From the NCBI GenBank assembly GCA_964485855.1, contig CAZAKI010000028.1:1-26277 (forward strand): DNA of 26,277 nucleotides, given 5' to 3'. The notes below the pieces were generated by a model, which was given only the letters and a program-made list of their open reading frames with translations, was not told the origin of the DNA and did no database searches. The stretch is from UBA993 sp964485855. GTDB taxonomy: Bacteria > Bacillota > Dethiobacteria > DTU022. A program made the translations under genes and the position numbers. Shown one piece after another: positions 23,230 through 26,277 of this stretch. Numbering within the stretch: position 1 is the stretch's first letter; the number at the start of each line of letters is the position of its first letter.

Positions 23230-24266
23230 CAGATCCGCTGAAGTTTTTTATTGTCTGAAATCCCGGGAATCCTTCCCCGCTTGGCAACTGGTTGATCGCC
23301 AACTTCCTTTAAATCCATAGTCATATCGATCGCCGGTTCCCTGGAAATGTAGCTTCCCACACCAAAAGCATCAGCTCCTGCGGCGGCTAAGGTAATAATT
23401 CGTTCCGGGGTTAATCCTCCCGATACGACAATCTGGACTTTGTTAAAGCCGGCCTGATTGAGGCGGGCCCGGACTTCTTTGACCAGACCTGCTGTAACTC
23501 CACCTCTTTCTCCCGGGGTATCAAGTCTGATTCCATCCAAATTATCTTTTAGGGCTTGCGCTACCCTGAGTGATTCTTCAGCCTCATCTTTAAAGGTATC
23601 GACTAAAATTATCCGTGGGGTATCCGGATCCACAAAACGATCGTAAGCCAGGGATAGTTCAACCGTATCGCCGGCAATCAGAAACGCGGCGTGCGGCACA
23701 GTCCCAACCGGATCTCTGCCCAGGAGAGCCGCGCCAAGCACACAACTGCAGGCATCTGCGCCGCCAATAACAGCCGCCCTTTCCATGACCGGCGCTACTG
23801 CAGGATGCAGATGCCTTGCTCCATAACAGATCACTTTTTTGCTGCCGGCGGCATCCTTACAGCTCCTTGCCGCTGTTGCCCATGCGCTTGAACTTGCCAG
23901 GATACCCAACAGGGCCGTTTCATAAATACCAAAGTCTCTGTACTGACCCCGGATTCGCATTACAACTTCTTTAGCTTCCATCGCTCCGCCTTCAGGAAGC
24001 GCCCATATTTCTAAATTTTTACTCTGTAGTAGGTGCAGCGATTCATCGATCCCGGCTATGATGCCATCCCGCGAAGAAAAGATCTCCGCCGTGACCACGG
24101 TATTAGCCAAACCCATGGCCTCAAGCAGATCCCGGGTCCGCACAAAATAAATATCGGTAGTAAGGCCGCTTTTTATTTCCTGCTCCGAAGCCGCAAAAAG
24201 CCTTTGATCAGCATTAACTTTTAACGTCGCCACGCTTTTAAGCGTTATAAAATCATTCTTCTCCAT
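23226..24266 (-). CDS. Nicotinate phosphoribosyltransferase family protein
   Basis: This 346-residue protein resembles the shorter, archaeal-like NAPRTase group. These enzymes use PRPP to convert nicotinate to nicotinate mononucleotide in NAD salvage. Visible segments are SGLTTDIYFVRTRDLL at the N-terminus, CYGARHLHPAVAPVMERAAVIGGADAC with a conserved His, GTVPHAAFLIAGD, RIILVDTFKDE, IRLDTPGERGG and IVVSGGLTPERI ... GADAFGVGSYIS, the phosphate-binding barrel end. The ATG at 24266 follows CTGGAGG. Its stop overlaps the ispE start. Its position next to ispE is not part of the B. subtilis order. Quinolinate PRTase is a weaker alternative given the shared fold. Confidence 0.85.
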   Translation of the reverse strand: MEKNDFITLKSVATLKVNADQRLFAASEQEIKSGLTTDIYFVRTRDLLEAMGLANTVVTAEIFSSRDGIIAGIDESLHLLQSKNLEIWALPEGGAMEAKEVVMRIRGQYRDFGIYETALLGILASSSAWATAARSCKDAAGSKKVICYGARHLHPAVAPVMERAAVIGGADACSCVLGAALLGRDPVGTVPHAAFLIAGDTVELSLAYDRFVDPDTPRIILVDTFKDEAEESLRVAQALKDNLDGIRLDTPGERGGVTAGLVKEVRARLNQAGFNKVQIVVSGGLTPERIITLAAAGADAFGVGSYISREPAIDMTMDLKEVGDQPVAKRGRIPGISDNKKLQRIC

Positions 24267-24352
24267 TTAATCCTCCAGTTAACAATAATAACGGGCTTCA
24301 AGCGATTTCTACATCTGACAGCATAATCCTGCCGGAAAGTTAGTTTTATGTA

Positions 24353-24384
24353 AAAAAGAAAGACCGGAATAATTTTTCCGGTCT
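24353..24384 (-). terminator. Rho-independent terminator after veg
   Basis: A 9-bp perfect stem (24361-24369 with 24376-24384) with a 6-base loop is followed on the minus strand by ttcttttttac. With the promoter upstream, it makes veg a self-contained transcription unit. Confidence 0.8.
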
Positions 24385-24434
24385 ACCTGAATAACATCTA
24401 AATATTTAGCGCTGAATGACCTCTAAACAGTTGC

Positions 24435-24701
24435 TTAGAGCCCCACCGTCCGCCTTAAATCACCTTCGTCAAAACTAAGTTCCACGGTTTCGGTTAATAC
24501 ATCAGCATAGCTGAAGGATAATCGCTGGAAATAACTATTTTCATCAACTCTAACGATAAAAATCGAAGGATAGGTACTCTCCAGTATTCCTTCTTTTTCG
24601 TAAGTTTTCCTTCTGCCGCGGTTTGCTTTCAGCTTGATTGTCTGTCCCAGATGCGATTCAAGCTTCTTACGGATTTCAAATAGGACGTCTTTTGCCACCA
24701 T
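24435..24701 (-). CDS. veg: Veg family protein
   Basis: This 88-residue protein has the conserved Veg pattern: the N-terminal DVLFEIRKKLESHLGQTIKLKANRGRRKT region, the EGILESTYPSIFIV segment and the SFSYADVLTETVEL end. In B. subtilis Veg is highly expressed and influences biofilm formation through the SinR system; its molecular activity is unclear. The ATG at 24701 follows AAGGTGG. It has its own strong promoter and terminator. The gene lies upstream of ispE as usual, though a NAPRTase-like gene stands between; sspF, often nearby, is absent. Confidence 0.94.
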   Translation of the reverse strand: MVAKDVLFEIRKKLESHLGQTIKLKANRGRRKTYEKEGILESTYPSIFIVRVDENSYFQRLSFSYADVLTETVELSFDEGDLRRTVGL

Positions 24702-24732
24702 TTAAAACCACCTTATTATTATTATCAAAAAT

Positions 24733-24762
24733 ATTATAGCATTAAATAGACCTTTTAGTCAA
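24733..24762 (-). promoter_or_regulatory. Strong sigma-A promoter of veg
   Basis: On the minus strand TTGACT and a perfect TATAAT are 18 bases apart, with TG just before the -10 box (TGcTATAAT, extended -10). It lies about 32 bases upstream of the veg ATG. The match is among the best in the window and fits the strong veg promoters known in B. subtilis. Confidence 0.8.
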
Positions 24763-24822
24763 GAAAGAGGGAGATATCCGGCTAATAACGGGGTAAGAAG
24801 GGGAAATTGGCTAAAATATGCT

Positions 24823-25299
24823 CTATTTTGTATAACGATCGGCAACTGTGGTCGCTCCATATGAATATGGCTTAATCCGGGCCTGGTACCCACTGCCGAT
24901 CACCATACCGACAACCTCTTTGATAATATTCCTGGTTTCACCCTTTTCGCCAACATCAAGGTGGATTTCAACATTAAGACGGCAATCTTTGTTCTGAGCC
25001 AGCTTTTCAGTCAGGCGGGTGGCCACTTCCAGGCTGAGAAAGGTTTCATAATAGATTCTCTGGCGCAGGCTTTTCATGTAGCGGGTTTTTTGCTTTTGGT
25101 AATAGAATCGACCGCCTTTACCAATCCGGTGGACAACAATAGCGGTGACAAAAATCACTGAGTCGTTGAGGAAAGAGTGCGAATCGGTACCAATGATCAG
25201 CTTATATGATTCATCAGGGTACTCATTAGTATACCTGGCAAGGTCTTCAAATAGTTCCTGGAAAGAAACCTGGCCTTTTGAAGGACTGGTAAAAAACAT
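24823..25299 (-). CDS. YkuK family (DUF458) ribonuclease H-like protein
   Basis: This 158-residue protein has the pattern of the YkuK/DUF458 family, predicted to have an RNase H-like fold. It shows an IIGTDSHSF strand with an acidic residue near 39, KTRYMKSLRQRIYYETFLSLE, VEIHLDVGEKGETRNIIKEVVG with another acidic centre, and a final AD-R near the C-terminus (TTVADRYTK). A nuclease function is predicted only. It starts at ATG 25299 with a modest AAAGGT upstream and lies 24 bases after rsmA, so it is likely cotranscribed with it. This is the place where yabG (a spore-coat protease) stands in many sporulating Firmicutes. Confidence 0.82.
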   Translation of the reverse strand: MFFTSPSKGQVSFQELFEDLARYTNEYPDESYKLIIGTDSHSFLNDSVIFVTAIVVHRIGKGGRFYYQKQKTRYMKSLRQRIYYETFLSLEVATRLTEKLAQNKDCRLNVEIHLDVGEKGETRNIIKEVVGMVIGSGYQARIKPYSYGATTVADRYTK

Positions 25300-25323
25300 T
25301 TGGCTGGCGACCTTTCAGCTTTT

Positions 25324-26193
25324 TTACTGCTGCTTATTATAAATTATCGCCGTAAGCTTTGCAAACTGTTCAACGTTAAGTTCTTCCGGGCGAGCGCCTG
25401 GTTCAATGCCAGTTGTCGATAAGAAACCGCCCAGCGCTTCGCGTGACACCGGCAAGAGCCTGGCCAGGCTCTTGAGCATAGTTTTACGGCGCTGCTGAAA
25501 AACACCCTGTACCAACGTCCAAAAAAGAGGTTCCGCTTCGGGTGCCAGTATCGGCCGGCGAGGCAGCAGTAAGATCACGGAGGAACCAACTTTCGGTTTT
25601 GGCCAGAAGACATGAGGGCTGACATCAAAGAGAACCCTGCCCCGGGTATAATAGCGGCATAGCACTGAAAGAGCCCCATAATCATGATCACCGGGAGAGG
25701 CGACCAGACGCAGGGCCACTTCTTTTTGCAGCATCAAAATTGAAGCGCTGAAGGGAAATTTTTCTTTCAAAAGTGAAAAGAGAAAAGGCCCGGAAATCAC
25801 ATACGGCAAATTTGAGATTAGTTTTGGCCTTGATCCGTTAAAATCCGCGCTAAGTAGATCCTGCCATTTTATCTTCAGGGCGTCTGCCTGTCTGATCTGA
25901 ACCGCTTCCTGTCCCATCAAGTTTTGCTGCAAGAAATCCGCCAGACCACGATCAATCTCCAGGGCTAGAATCCTGTACCCTTTTTGGGACAGCACTGCAG
26001 TCAGCGCTCCTGCGCCCGGCCCAACTTCAATTACGTTTCGTCCCGGTATCTCATCAAGGGCTGCGACGATCTTGCGCGCCACGTTGGCATCGATCAAAAA
26101 ATTTTGCCCCCACTGGCGCCTGGGACTTAAGCCTAGTTGTTCAAAAATAGACCGCAGCACCCGCGGTGAAGTTGTGTCGGGAAAATCAGGCAC
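25324..26193 (-). CDS. rsmA: 16S rRNA (adenine1518/1519-N6)-dimethyltransferase RsmA/KsgA
   Basis: RsmA dimethylates two adjacent adenosines in helix 45 of 16S rRNA during 30S maturation; loss gives kasugamycin resistance. The 289 residues include the N-terminal RRQWGQNFLIDANVARKIV, the SAM-binding motif VIEVGPGAGALT, the motif LEIDRGLADFL, the catalytic NLPYVISGP (NLPY) and the C-terminal domain with VFQQRRKTMLKSLARLL. It starts with GTG at 26193, with GGGGGT upstream. It opens the backbone gene order at the right edge; the 84 bases beyond it show no gene. Confidence 0.96.
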   Translation of the reverse strand: MPDFPDTTSPRVLRSIFEQLGLSPRRQWGQNFLIDANVARKIVAALDEIPGRNVIEVGPGAGALTAVLSQKGYRILALEIDRGLADFLQQNLMGQEAVQIRQADALKIKWQDLLSADFNGSRPKLISNLPYVISGPFLFSLLKEKFPFSASILMLQKEVALRLVASPGDHDYGALSVLCRYYTRGRVLFDVSPHVFWPKPKVGSSVILLLPRRPILAPEAEPLFWTLVQGVFQQRRKTMLKSLARLLPVSREALGGFLSTTGIEPGARPEELNVEQFAKLTAIIYNKQQ

Positions 26194-26277
26194 CTTAAAA
26201 ACCCCCGTTCATAATCTCAGCCTAATTCTATCCACGGTGGTCACTTGAGTCAAACTTCAGTAAATTGTCTTTAGTTG

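Noticed and set aside
24398..24409. 12-bp AT palindrome (ctaaatatttag) downstream of veg
   Set aside because: It is short and AT-rich, in a region past the gene with no promoter, and likely to be chance.
1..26277. tRNA, rRNA, CRISPR array, insertion sequence or attachment sites
   Set aside because: I saw no cloverleaf, rRNA motif, regularly spaced repeats, transposase, integrase or flanking target repeats; the ends of the inserted module show no direct repeats I could find by eye.

Overview
The window is a piece of a low-to-mid GC Firmicutes chromosome, probably an anaerobic, Clostridia-like lineage. I infer this from gene order. Read on the minus strand from right to left it carries rsmA/ksgA - ykuK-like - veg - NAPRTase-like - ispE - MobA-like nucleotidyltransferase - spoVG - glmU - prs - ctc(bL25) - pth - [insert] - mfd - spoVB/yabM-like - mazG(yabN) - hup - divIC - S1 protein(yabR) - tilS - hpt. 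This is the B. subtilis/Clostridia rsmA-to-hpt backbone. Starts are often GTG or TTG, and most genes have strong AGGAGG-type ribosome binding sites.

Region 1 (1-372) has no convincing gene. The plus strand is purine-rich, carries several long complementary segments and ends in a terminator-like hairpin. ftsH, usually the next gene after hpt, does not start here. Region 2 (373-10496, minus strand) holds division, translation, nucleotide and repair genes: hpt, tilS, S1-domain protein, divIC-like, HU, MazG, a flippase-like membrane protein and mfd.

Region 3 (10693-17742) interrupts the normally adjacent pth-mfd pair. It has a minus-strand TMEM43-family membrane protein and a divergent plus-strand cluster. 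That cluster is preceded by an exact GG-N10-GC sigma-54 promoter and candidate activator sites. It encodes a formate/nitrite-type channel with an unusual Cys4 N-terminal domain, a small protein made almost only of the same Cys4 domain, an iron-ADH homologue lacking one metal ligand, a soluble PAS histidine kinase overlapping the ADH stop codon, and an NtrC-type sigma-54 activator. The activator probably drives the sigma-54 promoter, which would make this a self-contained sensing and response module for a C1/C2 metabolite or redox signal. It is the most novel part of the window.

Region 4 (17739-26193, minus strand) returns to the backbone: pth, ctc, prs, an acetyltransferase-less glmU, spoVG, a MobA-like transferase, ispE, a NAPRTase-like enzyme, veg with its own promoter and terminator, a YkuK-like protein and rsmA. 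The sporulation genes usually interspersed here (yabG, sspF, spoVT, yabP, yabQ, spoIIE) are all missing, so the organism may not form spores. No tRNA, rRNA, CRISPR array or insertion sequence was recognised.
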